Of a stretch of DNA of 28,399 nucleotides, positions 1 through 7,753 are shown in pieces. Location: assembly GCA_037190175.1 (NCBI GenBank), contig JBBCJM010000091.1, forward strand, positions 1 through 28,399, in the 5' to 3' direction. The stretch comes from JBBCJM01 sp037190175. Lineage in GTDB: Bacteria; Pseudomonadota; Alphaproteobacteria; Rhodobacterales; Rhodobacteraceae. The notes beneath the pieces were generated by a model that made no database searches, was not told where the DNA came from, and worked only from the letters and a program-made list of their open reading frames with translations. The stretch's first letter is position 1. Every line of letters starts with the position of its first letter. The translations under genes were made by a program, and so were the position numbers.

Positions 1-10
1 GACGCGCCCA

Positions 11-41
11 AGCGAAGAGAGCCGCAAAGGCTCGATGAGCG
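11..41 (+). repeat. Interspersed hairpin repeat, copy 1 (G-C type)
   Basis: A 31-nt intergenic element near the 3' end of ubiB. It contains the stem GAGCC / GGCTC around a GCAAA loop, preceded by AGCGAAGA and followed by GATGAGCG. Three related copies lie at 60-89, 14200-14229 and 14242-14271. The position 9/22 pair of the element is G-C here, and the loop has one extra A relative to the other copies. Terminator or REP-like roles are possible; only the repetition and the hairpin are directly visible. Confidence 0.7.
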
Positions 42-59
42 ACCCCGCCCTCACCCCGC

Positions 60-89
60 AGCGAAGAAAGCCGGCAGGCTTGACGAGCG
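60..89 (+). repeat. Interspersed hairpin repeat, copy 2 (A-T type)
   Basis: A second copy of the element, 18 nt after copy 1 and in the same orientation, ending 4 nt before the ubiB stop codon. The stem is AAGCC / GGCTT around a GGCA loop, so the outer pair is A-T instead of the G-C of copy 1. The final AGCG is preceded by GAC rather than GAT. It sits where a 3' processing or termination hairpin for the leftward ubiE-ubiB transcript would be expected. Confidence 0.7.
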
Positions 90-93
90 GCCA

Positions 94-1623
94 TCAGAGC
101 CCCGCACCCACCAGCACGCCCGCCAGCGCTACCGCGGCGCCGGCCAGCATCCACAGCACCGGGGCCAGCCGCGACCGGCGCGGCACCACCACGCGGGGCA
201 GCGACTGTTCCCACAGCTTGGCCTCCACCAGCCGCGGCAGCCGCGGGCCGAAGCGGGCCAGCACCCGGGCCGTCATCGCCAGGTCGCGCATCATCGCCCG
301 CGGCCCCACGTTGTCGGCGACGTAGCGTTCCACGATGGGCCGGGCGACCTCCCAGATGTTGATGTGGGGATCCAGCGAGCGCGCCACGCCTTCCACCACC
401 ACCATGGTGCGCTGCAACAGGATCAGCTCGGTGCGGGTCTGCATCCCGAACCGCTCGGTCACCTCGAAGAGATAGGCCAAGAGCCGCGCCATCGAGATGC
501 GCGAGGCATCCATGCCGAAGATCGGCTCGCCCACCACCCGCAGCGCCCGGGCGAATTCGTCGATATCGCGGTCGGCCGGCACATAGCCGGCCTCGAAATG
601 CACCTCGGCCACCCGGCGGTAGTCGCGGCGGATGAAGCCGTAGAGGATCTCGGCATAGACGCGGCGGGTATAGTCGTCGAGCCGCCCCATGATGCCGAAG
701 TCATAGGCCACCAGCGCCCCGTCGGCGGCCACCTTCAGGTTGCCCTGGTGCATGTCGGCGTGGAAATAGCCGTCGCGCAGCGCATGGCGCAGGAACAGCG
801 ACAGCACGCGCGCGGCCAGGTCGGGCCGGTTCACCCCGGCGGCGTCCAGCGCGGCCAGGTCGCCCAGCGGGATCCCCTCGGCCCAGCCCAGCGTCATCAC
901 CTGCCGGCCCGACAGGAACCACACCGGGCGCGGCACACGGAACCCCTTGTCGCCTTCGGTATTCGCCGCGAACTCGGCCGCCGCGGCGCTTTCCAGCCGC
1001 AGGTCCAGTTCGCCCAGCACCACCCCCTCGAAATGCGCGATCACGTCCATCGGCCGCAGCCGGCGCGAGAAGGGGGCCAGCGCCTCGATCAGCCAGGCGG
1101 CCAGGTAGAAGGCGTCGATGTCCTTGCGGAAGGCGCGCTCGATCCCCGGGCGCAGCACCTTGACCGCCACCTCCTCGCCCGTCCCGGCCAGCCTTGCGTG
1201 GTGGACCTGGGCGATCGAGGCCGCGGCCACGGCATCGGAGAAGCCGGCGAAGGCCTCGTCCACCGGCATCCCCACCTCGGCCTCGACCATCGCCTTGGCG
1301 GTGGCGGTGGGGAAGGGGGGCAGGCGGTCCTGCAGCACGGTCAGCTGGCGCGCGAGTTCCTCGCCCACGATGTCGGGGCGGGTGGAAAGGATCTGGCCGA
1401 ACTTGATATAGGCCGGCCCCAGCGCGGTGAGGGCGCGGGTCGCGGGGGGCAGCGCGGGGTCGCCCTTCAGCCCCAGCCACTTGAAGGGCCAGCCCAGGAT
1501 GCGCGCGGCCACCCGCAGGCGGGGGGGCGCCTCGACCGCCTCCAGCACCACGGCCAGCGCGCCCGTGCGCTCCATGGTGGCCGCGGTGCGCACCAGCCGC
1601 AGGATGTTGTGCGGGCCCCTCAT
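94..1623 (-). CDS. ubiB: UbiB/ABC1-type atypical kinase for ubiquinone biosynthesis
   Basis: A 509-aa member of the UbiB (ABC1/ADCK, AarF) family, membrane-associated atypical kinases/ATPases needed for ubiquinone biosynthesis. The family signature KxGQ is present as KFGQ at residues 74-77. The Ala-rich nucleotide loop (AAASIAQVH) is near 133-141 and the VAVK lysine is at about 155. The catalytic-loop equivalent HADMHQGNL is at 288-296 and the metal-binding DFG at 308-310. A hydrophobic C-terminal stretch (about the last 24 residues) is a probable membrane anchor, as in bacterial UbiB. The gene starts 19 nt after the ubiE stop on the same strand, so the two form a ubiquinone operon. The ATG at 1623 gives the normal family N-terminus; no strong Shine-Dalgarno is visible, so translation may depend on ubiE. 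Two hairpin repeats follow its stop codon. Confidence 0.95.
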   Translation of the reverse strand: MRGPHNILRLVRTAATMERTGALAVVLEAVEAPPRLRVAARILGWPFKWLGLKGDPALPPATRALTALGPAYIKFGQILSTRPDIVGEELARQLTVLQDRLPPFPTATAKAMVEAEVGMPVDEAFAGFSDAVAAASIAQVHHARLAGTGEEVAVKVLRPGIERAFRKDIDAFYLAAWLIEALAPFSRRLRPMDVIAHFEGVVLGELDLRLESAAAAEFAANTEGDKGFRVPRPVWFLSGRQVMTLGWAEGIPLGDLAALDAAGVNRPDLAARVLSLFLRHALRDGYFHADMHQGNLKVAADGALVAYDFGIMGRLDDYTRRVYAEILYGFIRRDYRRVAEVHFEAGYVPADRDIDEFARALRVVGEPIFGMDASRISMARLLAYLFEVTERFGMQTRTELILLQRTMVVVEGVARSLDPHINIWEVARPIVERYVADNVGPRAMMRDLAMTARVLARFGPRLPRLVEAKLWEQSLPRVVVPRRSRLAPVLWMLAGAAVALAGVLVGAGL

Positions 1624-1642
1624 GCGCCGATCATCCCGGAGG

Positions 1643-2392
1643 TCACAGCTTCCAGCCGGAATGCAGGCAGGCGATGCCCAGGGTCAGGTTGCGGTACTTC
1701 ACCTGCCCGAAGCCCGCGGCGCGGATCATGGCGGCGAAAGCCTCCTGATCCGGGAAGCGGCGGATCGATTCGACCAGGTACTGGTAGCTCTCGCGGTCCC
1801 CCGCCACCGCCTGCCCCAGCGCCGGGATCACGTTGAAGGAATAGCGGTCGTAGAGCCATTGCAGCCCGTCGTGCGGGATATGGCTGAACTCCAGTACCAT
1901 CAGGCGGCCGCCGACCTTCAGCACCCGGTAAGCCTCGGCCAGCGCGGCCTCGGGGCGGGTCACGTTGCGGATGCCGAAGCTGATCGTATAGGCGTCGAAA
2001 CTGGCATCGGGGAAGGGCAGCGCCATGGCGTCGCCCGCCACCCAGTCCAGCCGGTCGCCCAGGGCCGCGGCCTCGGCCCGCCGCCGCCCCTCGGCCAGCA
2101 TCCCCTCGGTCATGTCGCAGACCACGGCGGTGGAGCCCGGGGCGCGGCGCAGGAAGCGGAAGGCGATGTCGCCTGTCCCCCCGGCCACGTCCAGCAGGCG
2201 CTGGCCGGGGCGGGGCGCCAGCCAGTCCATCATCGCGTCCTTCCACAGCCGATGCACGCCGCCCGACATCAGGTCGTTCATCAGGTCGTATCGGTTGGCC
2301 ACGCGGGTGAAGACGCCCTGCACCATGCCGGCCTTCGCATCCTCCGGCACGGTCTGGAAGCCGAAATGGGTGGTGCCGTCCTGATCCGCCAT
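1643..2392 (-). CDS. ubiE: Ubiquinone/menaquinone biosynthesis C-methyltransferase
   Basis: A 249-aa class I SAM-dependent methyltransferase that methylates the benzoquinol ring (demethylmenaquinol/2-methoxy-6-polyprenyl-benzoquinol). It begins MADQDGTTHFGF and contains the family stretch VFTRVANRYDLMNDLMSGGVHRLWK. The SAM motif I is LLDVAGGTGDIAFRF (about 66-80). DAMALPFPDASFDAYTISFGIRNV (about 131-154) and the VLEFS segment are typical UbiE signatures. An upstream in-frame extension reaching 3016 lies over the divergent mutM gene and has no family similarity, so the ATG at 2392 is chosen. It is divergent from mutM across 85 nt and leads the ubiE-ubiB transcription unit. The Shine-Dalgarno is weak. 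Confidence 0.97.
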   Translation of the reverse strand: MADQDGTTHFGFQTVPEDAKAGMVQGVFTRVANRYDLMNDLMSGGVHRLWKDAMMDWLAPRPGQRLLDVAGGTGDIAFRFLRRAPGSTAVVCDMTEGMLAEGRRRAEAAALGDRLDWVAGDAMALPFPDASFDAYTISFGIRNVTRPEAALAEAYRVLKVGGRLMVLEFSHIPHDGLQWLYDRYSFNVIPALGQAVAGDRESYQYLVESIRRFPDQEAFAAMIRAAGFGQVKYRNLTLGIACLHSGWKL

Positions 2393-2477
2393 CGGGTCTT
2401 GCCCTTCGCCTGCCGCAGGCCCTTTATAGGCGCCCGCGCGCCCGCCGCAATGCGACGCCGGGCGCAGGGGGACCCAC

Positions 2478-3317
2478 ATGCCGGAACTGCCAGAGGTCGA
2501 GACAGTGCGCCGCGGGCTGGCCCCGGTGATGGAGGGCGCCGCCATCGCCCGCGTCACCCTGAACCGCCCCGACCTGCGCTGGCCGCTGCCCGAGCGGATG
2601 GCCGGGCGGATGCAGGGCGCCACGGTCGCCGGGCTGCGGCGGCGGTCGAAATACCTGCTGGCCGATCTCGACACCGGCGAGACGCTCTTGGTGCATCTGG
2701 GGATGTCGGGGCGGATCCTGGTCTCGGGCGCGATGCTGGGCGAGTTCCTCCACGCGCATCGGGCGGCCGAGAAGCACGACCACGTGGTGATCGACCTTGC
2801 CTCCGGCGCGCGGGTGACCTTCAACGATCCCCGCCGGTTCGGGGCGATGGACCTGTTTCCGACCGACGCCTCGCACCCGCTGCTGGCGGCGCTGGGGCCG
2901 GAGCCGATGGGCAACGACTTCTCCGACACCTGGCTGGCCGGCCGGCTCCGCGGCCGGCGCACGCCCGTCAAGGCGGCGCTCTTGGACCAGACCAACATCG
3001 CCGGCCTCGGCAACATCTATGTCTGCGAGGCGCTGTTCCGCGCCCGCATCGCCCCCACCCGGCTGGCCGGCGACCTGACCGGGGCCGAGATCTCCCGCTT
3101 GGTCCCCGCGATCCGCGAGGTTCTGGCCGAGGCGATCGAGGCCGGCGGCTCTTCCCTGCGCGACTACCGGCAGGCGGATGGGGAACTGGGCTATTTCCAG
3201 CATTCCTTCCGCGTCTACGGCCGCGAGGGCCAGCCCTGCCCGGCCTGCGGCACCCCCATCGTGCGGATCGCGCAGGCGGGCCGCTCCACCTGGTTCTGCC
3301 CCGCCTGCCAGTGCTGA
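2478..3317 (+). CDS. mutM: Bifunctional DNA-formamidopyrimidine glycosylase/AP lyase
   Basis: A 279-aa Fpg/MutM enzyme that removes 8-oxoguanine and other oxidised purines and cleaves the abasic site. The start is fixed by the invariant N-terminus MPELPEVE, where Pro2 is the catalytic nucleophile and Glu3 the general acid after Met removal. The beta-clamp lysine region is RRRSKYLLADL, and HDHVVIDL and NDPRRFG are typical family segments. The H2TH region contains DQTNIAGLGNIYVCEALF. The C-terminal zinc finger is C-x2-C-x16-C-x2-C, starting at CPAC near residue 254 and ending CPACQC. The length is normal and no catalytic residue is missing. It is the first gene of the rightward mutM-enoyl-CoA hydratase-rpsT-dnaA order that is conserved in many Rhodobacteraceae. 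Confidence 0.97.
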   Translation: MPELPEVETVRRGLAPVMEGAAIARVTLNRPDLRWPLPERMAGRMQGATVAGLRRRSKYLLADLDTGETLLVHLGMSGRILVSGAMLGEFLHAHRAAEKHDHVVIDLASGARVTFNDPRRFGAMDLFPTDASHPLLAALGPEPMGNDFSDTWLAGRLRGRRTPVKAALLDQTNIAGLGNIYVCEALFRARIAPTRLAGDLTGAEISRLVPAIREVLAEAIEAGGSSLRDYRQADGELGYFQHSFRVYGREGQPCPACGTPIVRIAQAGRSTWFCPACQC

Positions 3318-3372
3318 CTTGATCCTGCGGCCATTTGGGCTAGGAGTCCGGGAGCAACCGGAGGGCGGGGCC

Positions 3373-4149
3373 ATGGCCTACGAGACGATCGTCGTCGAGA
3401 TCGAGGACTATGTGGCGCTGATCCGGCTGAACCGGCCCGAGGCGCTGAACGCGCTGAACCAGAAGCTGCTGGCGGAGCTTGCCGACGCCCTGGCCGCCGC
3501 CGACCGCAACGACAAGGTGCGCTGCATCGTCGTCACCGGGTCGGAAAAGGCCTTCGCCGCCGGCGCCGACATCCGCGAGATGGCGGACAAGAGCTTTCTC
3601 GACATGTTCGTGTCGGATTATTTCGGGCCCGAGGCCGAGGCCTTCCTGCGCGTCCGCACGCCCGTCATCGCCGCGGTCTCGGGCTATGCCCTGGGCGGGG
3701 GCTGCGAACTGGCGATGATGTGCGACTTCATCATCGCCTCGGACACCGCGAAGTTCGGCCAGCCCGAGATCAACCTGGGCGTGGTGGCGGGGCTGGGCGG
3801 CACCCAGCGGCTGACCCGCTTCGTCGGAAAGTCGAAGTCGATGGACATGCACCTGACCGGCCGGTTCATGGACGCGGCCGAGGCGGAACGCTGCGGCCTG
3901 GTCAGCCGGGTGGTGCCGGTGAAGGACCTGCTGCCCGAGGCGATGAAGGCCGCCCAGAAGATCGCCGAGAAATCCGCCCTGACCGCCATGGCGTTGAAGG
4001 AGGCGGTCAACCGCAGCTACGAGACCACCCTGCGCGAGGGGCTGCTGTTCGAACGGCGGCTGTTCCATTCGCTCTTCGCCACCCAGGACCAGAAGGAAGG
4101 CATGGCCGCCTTCCTGGAAAAGCGCCAGCCGCAGTTCCGCGACCGCTGA
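3373..4149 (+). CDS. Enoyl-CoA hydratase (crotonase family)
   Basis: A 258-aa crotonase-fold protein that should hydrate 2-trans-enoyl-CoA to 3-hydroxyacyl-CoA in beta-oxidation or related CoA pathways. AAGADI at 62-67 supplies one oxyanion-hole amide. GGGCELAMMCD carries the first catalytic glutamate (Glu112), and FGQPEINLGVVAGLGGTQRLTR carries the second (Glu132). Both glutamates of true hydratases are present, which argues against an isomerase-only or dehalogenase member. The ATG at 3373 follows a GGAGGG ribosome-binding site and gives the standard MAYETIVVE start; the reading frame is open 65 codons further upstream into mutM, which is an overlap artefact. It sits 55 nt after mutM. The exact substrate chain length is not readable from sequence. 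Confidence 0.95.
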   Translation: MAYETIVVEIEDYVALIRLNRPEALNALNQKLLAELADALAAADRNDKVRCIVVTGSEKAFAAGADIREMADKSFLDMFVSDYFGPEAEAFLRVRTPVIAAVSGYALGGGCELAMMCDFIIASDTAKFGQPEINLGVVAGLGGTQRLTRFVGKSKSMDMHLTGRFMDAAEAERCGLVSRVVPVKDLLPEAMKAAQKIAEKSALTAMALKEAVNRSYETTLREGLLFERRLFHSLFATQDQKEGMAAFLEKRQPQFRDR

Positions 4150-4151
4150 TT

Positions 4152-4176
4152 CCGGGCTTTCCTTCCGCCCGGCTTT
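4152..4176 (+). terminator. Possible terminator after the enoyl-CoA hydratase gene
   Basis: Perfect 6-bp arms CCGGGC (4152-4157) and GCCCGG (4167-4172) with a 9-nt loop, followed by CTTTCCC. The stem starts 2 nt after the stop codon. The U-tract is short, so it may only be a 3' processing hairpin. Confidence 0.45.
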
Positions 4177-4302
4177 CCCGTATAGGCCCGCCTCACATGC
4201 GCGTGGGCCCGCTTAAGGCATGATGTGTACCCGTCACCCCGACGGGGCCTTGGGTCATCCGCGCCGAGACAACGCCAGAGACCCGAAGGACCGACACCGC
4301 CC

Positions 4303-4593
4303 ATGGCCAATACCGCCCAGTCCGCCAAGCGCGCCCGCCAGGCCGCCGACCGCTACGAGATCAACAAGGCGCGCCGCTCGCGCATCCGCACCTTCCTGCG
4401 CAAGGTCGAGGAGGCCATCGCCTCGGGCGACCCGGCCGCCGCCGCGGCGGCGCTGAAGGCCGCCCAGCCGGAACTGGCGCGCGGCGTCACCAAGGGCGTG
4501 CTGCACAAGAACACGGCTTCGCGCAAAATGTCGCGGCTGGCCTCGCGGGTGAAAGGCGTGGCCGAGGCCGCGAACGCCCCGGCAAACACCTGA
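4303..4593 (+). CDS. rpsT: 30S ribosomal protein S20
   Basis: A 96-aa S20 that binds 16S rRNA early in small-subunit assembly. The sequence MANTAQSAKRARQAADRYEINKARRSR is the typical basic N-terminal helix, and GVLHKNTASRKMSRLASRVKG is the conserved C-terminal helix. It has a slightly longer Ala-rich tail than the roughly 88-residue family average. An in-frame extension to 4225 is rejected because family members start MANT/MANH. The leader has a small perfect hairpin, CCCGTC (4230-4235) / GACGGG (4241-4246) with a 5-nt loop, and AAGGA lies about 15 nt upstream of the ATG. The hairpin could serve in S20 autoregulation, but nothing proves that. The location directly upstream of dnaA is common in alphaproteobacteria. 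Confidence 0.97.
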   Translation: MANTAQSAKRARQAADRYEINKARRSRIRTFLRKVEEAIASGDPAAAAAALKAAQPELARGVTKGVLHKNTASRKMSRLASRVKGVAEAANAPANT

Positions 4594-4618
4594 TTCCGCA
4601 GAAAATCCGGTAGGATAT

Positions 4619-4653
4619 GGGGCGCTCCCGCCACGGGGGCGCCCCTTTGCTTT
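4619..4653 (+). terminator. Rho-independent terminator of rpsT
   Basis: Perfect 7-bp arms GGGGCGC (4619-4625) and GCGCCCC (4639-4645) with a 13-nt loop, followed by TTTGCTTT. It is well placed 25 nt after the rpsT stop and would separate rpsT from dnaA transcription. Confidence 0.8.
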
Positions 4654-5106
4654 GGCGTCTTTCCGCCGGCCCCCTGTTGCCCCCTTGCACGGGCCGCCGG
4701 ATTCGCGCGGGCCCGGATCCTGTCAAGGAAGAAGTTCGGTTGCGGTCGCGCGGGCCGGGTTGCTAGCGTGACCCAGCGATTCACGTCACCTGGGGGGTCG
4801 ATGCGGAATCGGACGACGGACCCCGGTCGGGCTGCCAGCTTGCGCCCGGGGAAGCCGCCGGCCGGTGACGTCATCGACGGGTCTGCGCGATGATCGCGGC
4901 TACGACAGGACACAGCCGAGCGGCCTCTTCCGGGGCCGTGCCATGGTGTGGTTGCCGCGAAGGTCAGGGTTGCCGAGAGGCGACGCCGGGGTCTGCCCCG
5001 GTCATGACCCATGCCCCGAGGTCAGGCGGATCGCCGCCGCCACCCCGCCGCCAGCGGGGCCGGGCGGCGGATCAACGATGACTGGCGGCGGGACAGGTTC
5101 AAGGGA
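4654..5106 (+). promoter_or_regulatory. dnaA upstream region with GANTC sites and a candidate promoter
   Basis: About 450 nt without a supportable gene; open frames here lack family features. A candidate promoter is TTGCGG (4740-4745), 17-nt spacer, CTAGCG (4763-4768), a weak match. GANTC sites lie at 4700-4704, 4778-4782 and 4806-4810 (another at 4592-4596 overlaps the rpsT stop). The sites at 4778 and 4806 fall just downstream of the candidate -10. If the promoter is right, dnaA has a leader of roughly 330 nt. I looked for TTATNCACA-type DnaA boxes here and saw none, so this is not called as an origin. Confidence 0.45.
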
Positions 5107-6477
5107 ATGACGCACGAGGGTTGGCTCGAACTGCGCGAGGGACTCAAATCCAGGATCGGGCGCGAGAATTTCGCCCATTGGATCGAGCCCCTGCGCCTGT
5201 CGGGCGTGTCGGGGGGGGTGGCCTATTTCGAGGTGCCCACCAGCTTTTTCGGCGACTGGGTGTCGCGCCACTACGGCGACCACCTGCGGCGGCAGCTGAG
5301 CGATGCCGGCAGCCCGGTGGAGCGGATCGAGTTCGCGATCAACCCGCAGGCCGGGCTGCGCCCCCGCGACCCCGCCCCGGCGGAACGGCCCGCCGCGCCC
5401 CAGCGCCGCCGGGCGCGCGCGGCGGCGGCCGAGGACCTGCCGGGTGCGCCGCTCGATTCGCGCTATACCTTCGACAGCTTCGTGGTGGGCAAGCCCAACG
5501 AGCTGGCCCATGCCGCCGCCCGCCGGGTGGCCGAGGGCGGGCCGGTCTCGTTCAACCCGCTGTTCCTCTACGGCGGGGTCGGCCTCGGCAAGACCCACCT
5601 GATGCACGCCATCGCGCATGAGCTGACCCGGCACCAGCCCGACATGCGGGTGCTGTATCTCTCGGCCGAGCAGTTCATGTACCGCTTCGTGCAGGCGCTG
5701 CGCGACCGCTCGGTGATGGATTTCAAGGAGCTGTTCCGCTCGGTCGACGTGCTGATGGTCGACGACGTGCAGTTCATCGCCGGCAAGGATTCGACGCAGG
5801 AGGAATTCTTCCACACCTTCAACGCCCTGGTGGACCAGAACAAGCAGATCGTCATCTCGGCCGACCGCGCGCCGGGAGAGATCAAGGATCTGGAGGACCG
5901 CATCAAGTCGCGCCTGCAATGCGGGCTGGTGGTGGACCTGCATCCGACCGACTACGAGCTGCGGCTGGGGGTGCTGCAGACCAAGCTGGAGCTCTACCGC
6001 ACCCAGTACCCCGGCCTGCGCATCGCCCCCGGCGTGCTGGAATTCGTGGCCCACAAGGTGACCTCGAACATCCGGGTGCTGGAGGGCGCGCTGACCCGGC
6101 TTTTCGCCTATGCCTCGCTGGTGGGGCGCGAGATCAACCTGGATCTGGCGCAGGACTGCCTGGCCGACATCCTGCGCGCCTCGGACCGCAAGGTCACGGT
6201 CGAGGAGATCCAGCGCAAGGTCGCCGAATACTACAACGTGCGGCTCTCGGACCTGATCGGGCCCAAGCGGCCGCGCAACATCGCCCGGCCGCGGCAGGTG
6301 GCGATGTACCTGGCCAAGGTGCTGACCACCCGCAGCCTGCCCGACATCGGCCGCCGCTTCGGCGGGCGCGACCACACCACGATCATGCACGGCGTGCGCA
6401 AGATCGAGGAACTGGCCGCGGTGGACAGCCAGCTGGCCGACGACATCCAGATGCTGCGGCGGCTTTTGCAGGGCTGA
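5107..6477 (+). CDS. dnaA: Chromosomal replication initiator protein DnaA
   Basis: A 456-aa AAA+ initiator that binds and opens the replication origin. Domain I (about 1-80) has the characteristic GRENFAHWIEPLRL stretch. A short Pro/Arg/Ala-rich linker follows (about 85-112). Domain III begins LDSRYTFDSFVVGKPNELAHAAA, with Walker A GGVGLGKTH at 156-164 and Walker B VLMVDD at 215-220. Domain IV ends with the DnaA-box-binding signature GGRDHTTIMHGVRKI (from about 419). The ATG at 5107 is chosen because homologues begin with a short MT-x-E/D-x-W start; the AAGGG just before it is very close, so initiation efficiency may be low. An in-frame ATG at 5011 would add 32 basic, low-complexity residues and is less likely. 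dnaN follows 87 nt downstream. Confidence 0.97.
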   Translation: MTHEGWLELREGLKSRIGRENFAHWIEPLRLSGVSGGVAYFEVPTSFFGDWVSRHYGDHLRRQLSDAGSPVERIEFAINPQAGLRPRDPAPAERPAAPQRRRARAAAAEDLPGAPLDSRYTFDSFVVGKPNELAHAAARRVAEGGPVSFNPLFLYGGVGLGKTHLMHAIAHELTRHQPDMRVLYLSAEQFMYRFVQALRDRSVMDFKELFRSVDVLMVDDVQFIAGKDSTQEEFFHTFNALVDQNKQIVISADRAPGEIKDLEDRIKSRLQCGLVVDLHPTDYELRLGVLQTKLELYRTQYPGLRIAPGVLEFVAHKVTSNIRVLEGALTRLFAYASLVGREINLDLAQDCLADILRASDRKVTVEEIQRKVAEYYNVRLSDLIGPKRPRNIARPRQVAMYLAKVLTTRSLPDIGRRFGGRDHTTIMHGVRKIEELAAVDSQLADDIQMLRRLLQG

Positions 6478-6494
6478 GGGCGGCCCTCTTGTGC

Positions 6495-6534
6495 GGTGGC
6501 GGAAAACCGCTACCTTGTCGGTCCCCGCGCGGGG
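6495..6534 (+). other. Tandem hairpins between dnaA and dnaN
   Basis: GGTGGCGG (6495-6502) and CCGCTACC (6507-6514) form an 8-bp stem with one G-U pair around an AAAA loop. The 12-nt palindrome CCCCGCGCGGGG follows at 6523-6534. There is no U-tract, so an attenuator or mRNA processing site is more likely than a full terminator. Confidence 0.4.
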
Positions 6535-6564
6535 GCGCTGCGGGAACAGACCGGGGGATAGGTG

Positions 6565-7683
6565 ATGAAGCTGTCGATCGAGCGCGCAACGCTCCTCAAG
6601 GCCGTGGGCCAGGCGCAATCGGTGGTCGAGCGGCGCAACACCATCCCGATCCTCGCCAACGTGCTGATCGAGGCCGAGGGCGACAAGGTATCCTTCCGCG
6701 CCACCGACCTGGACATCGAGGTGGTGGACCGCGCGCCGGCGATGGTCGAACGCGCGGGGGCGACCACGGTCTCGGCCGTCATGCTGCACGAGATCGTTCG
6801 CAAGCTGCCCGAGGGGGCGCTGGTGACGCTGGCCGCCGATGCCGCCACCGGCCGGCTGACCGTGGCCGCGGGGCGGTCGAACTTCTCGCTGGCCACCCTG
6901 CCGCGCGAGGATTTCCCGGTGATGGCGTCATCGGAATACACCACCAACTTCTCGGCCAGGGCGCCCGACCTGCGGCGGCTGTTCGACAAGGCGAAATTCG
7001 CCATCTCCACCGAGGAGACGCGGTATTACCTCAACGGCGTCTACATGCATGTGGCCGCCGCCGAGGAGGGCCGGGTGCTGCGCTGCGTGGCGACCGACGG
7101 CCACCGGCTGGCCCGGATCGACGCCGAACTGCCGGCGGGCGCCGAGGGGATGCCGGGGGTGATCGTGCCGAGGAAGACGGTGGGCGAGCTGCGCAAGCTC
7201 CTGGACGACGACGAGGCCAATATCGCGGTTTCCGTCAGCGAGACCAAGGTGCGCTTCGCCACCCCGGCGGTCACCCTGACCTCCAAGGTCATCGACGGCA
7301 CCTTCCCCGACTATTCGCGAGTGATCCCGATGGGCAACACCCGCCGGCTGGAGGTGGACGCGGCCGAATTCGCCAAGGCGGTGGACCGGGTGGCCACGGT
7401 CTCCTCCGAACGTTCCCGCGCGGTGAAGCTGAGCCTGGAGGAGGACCGGCTGATCCTCTCGGTCAACGCCCCCGACCAGGGCGCGGCCGAGGAGGAACTG
7501 GCGGTCGCCTATGGCGACGAGCGGCTGGAGATCGGCTTCAACGCCAAGTACCTCTTGGAGATCGCCAGCCAGGTCGACCGCGAGAATGCCGTCTTCCTGT
7601 TCAACTCCGCCGGCGACCCCACGCTGATGCGCGAGGGCAACGACATGAGCGCGGTCTATGTCGTGATGCCCATGCGGGTGTGA
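6565..7683 (+). CDS. dnaN: DNA polymerase III beta subunit (sliding clamp)
   Basis: A 372-aa sliding clamp that tethers DNA polymerase III and other clamp-binding proteins to DNA. The N-terminus MKLSIERATLLKAVGQAQSVVERRNTIPILANVLIEA is the standard alphaproteobacterial DnaN start. The clamp's three repeated domains account for the whole length, and the C-terminus FLFNSAGDPTLMREGNDMSAVYVVMPMRV matches the conserved hydrophobic-pocket/tail region. The ATG at 6565 is preceded directly by an in-frame GTG at 6562; GGGGGA lies just upstream and could serve either, but the ATG gives the family N-terminus. The gene lies between dnaA and recF as in the classical dnaA-dnaN-recF-gyrB order. Nothing is missing. 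Confidence 0.97.
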   Translation: MKLSIERATLLKAVGQAQSVVERRNTIPILANVLIEAEGDKVSFRATDLDIEVVDRAPAMVERAGATTVSAVMLHEIVRKLPEGALVTLAADAATGRLTVAAGRSNFSLATLPREDFPVMASSEYTTNFSARAPDLRRLFDKAKFAISTEETRYYLNGVYMHVAAAEEGRVLRCVATDGHRLARIDAELPAGAEGMPGVIVPRKTVGELRKLLDDDEANIAVSVSETKVRFATPAVTLTSKVIDGTFPDYSRVIPMGNTRRLEVDAAEFAKAVDRVATVSSERSRAVKLSLEEDRLILSVNAPDQGAAEEELAVAYGDERLEIGFNAKYLLEIASQVDRENAVFLFNSAGDPTLMREGNDMSAVYVVMPMRV

Positions 7684-7695
7684 CCGCGGAAAGCG

Positions 7696-7750
7696 CCGGG
7701 GGGCCAGCCCCCCGGACCCCCCGGGATATTTATGGACAGAAGAAGGGGCC
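7696..7750 (+). repeat. Rhodobacteraceae-type intergenic GC hairpin repeat before recF
   Basis: A perfect 8-bp hairpin CCGGGGGG (7696-7703) / CCCCCCGG (7708-7715) with a CCAG loop is followed by ACCCCCCGGGATATTTATGG (7716-7735) and then ACAGAAGAAGG. From memory, the combination of a G/C hairpin, CCCGGGATATTT and AGAAGAAG recurs between genes of many Rhodobacteraceae. Here it would end or process the dnaN transcript, and its AGAAGAAGGGG end supplies the ribosome-binding site of recF. The family assignment is from knowledge; the hairpin is directly visible. Confidence 0.65.
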
Positions 7751-7753
7751 GGG

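Noticed and set aside
364..1836. Long plus-strand open frame opposite ubiB
   Set aside because: Its His/Gly/Arg/Gln-rich translation is typical of an antisense shadow in GC-rich DNA. ubiB explains the region.
4594..5106. Replication origin next to dnaA
   Set aside because: No clear TTATNCACA-type DnaA boxes and no AT-rich unwinding segment were seen. In many alphaproteobacteria the origin is not directly beside dnaA.
5011..5106. Upstream start for dnaA adding 32 residues
   Set aside because: The extension is basic and low-complexity, does not resemble DnaA domain I, and is not needed for full length.
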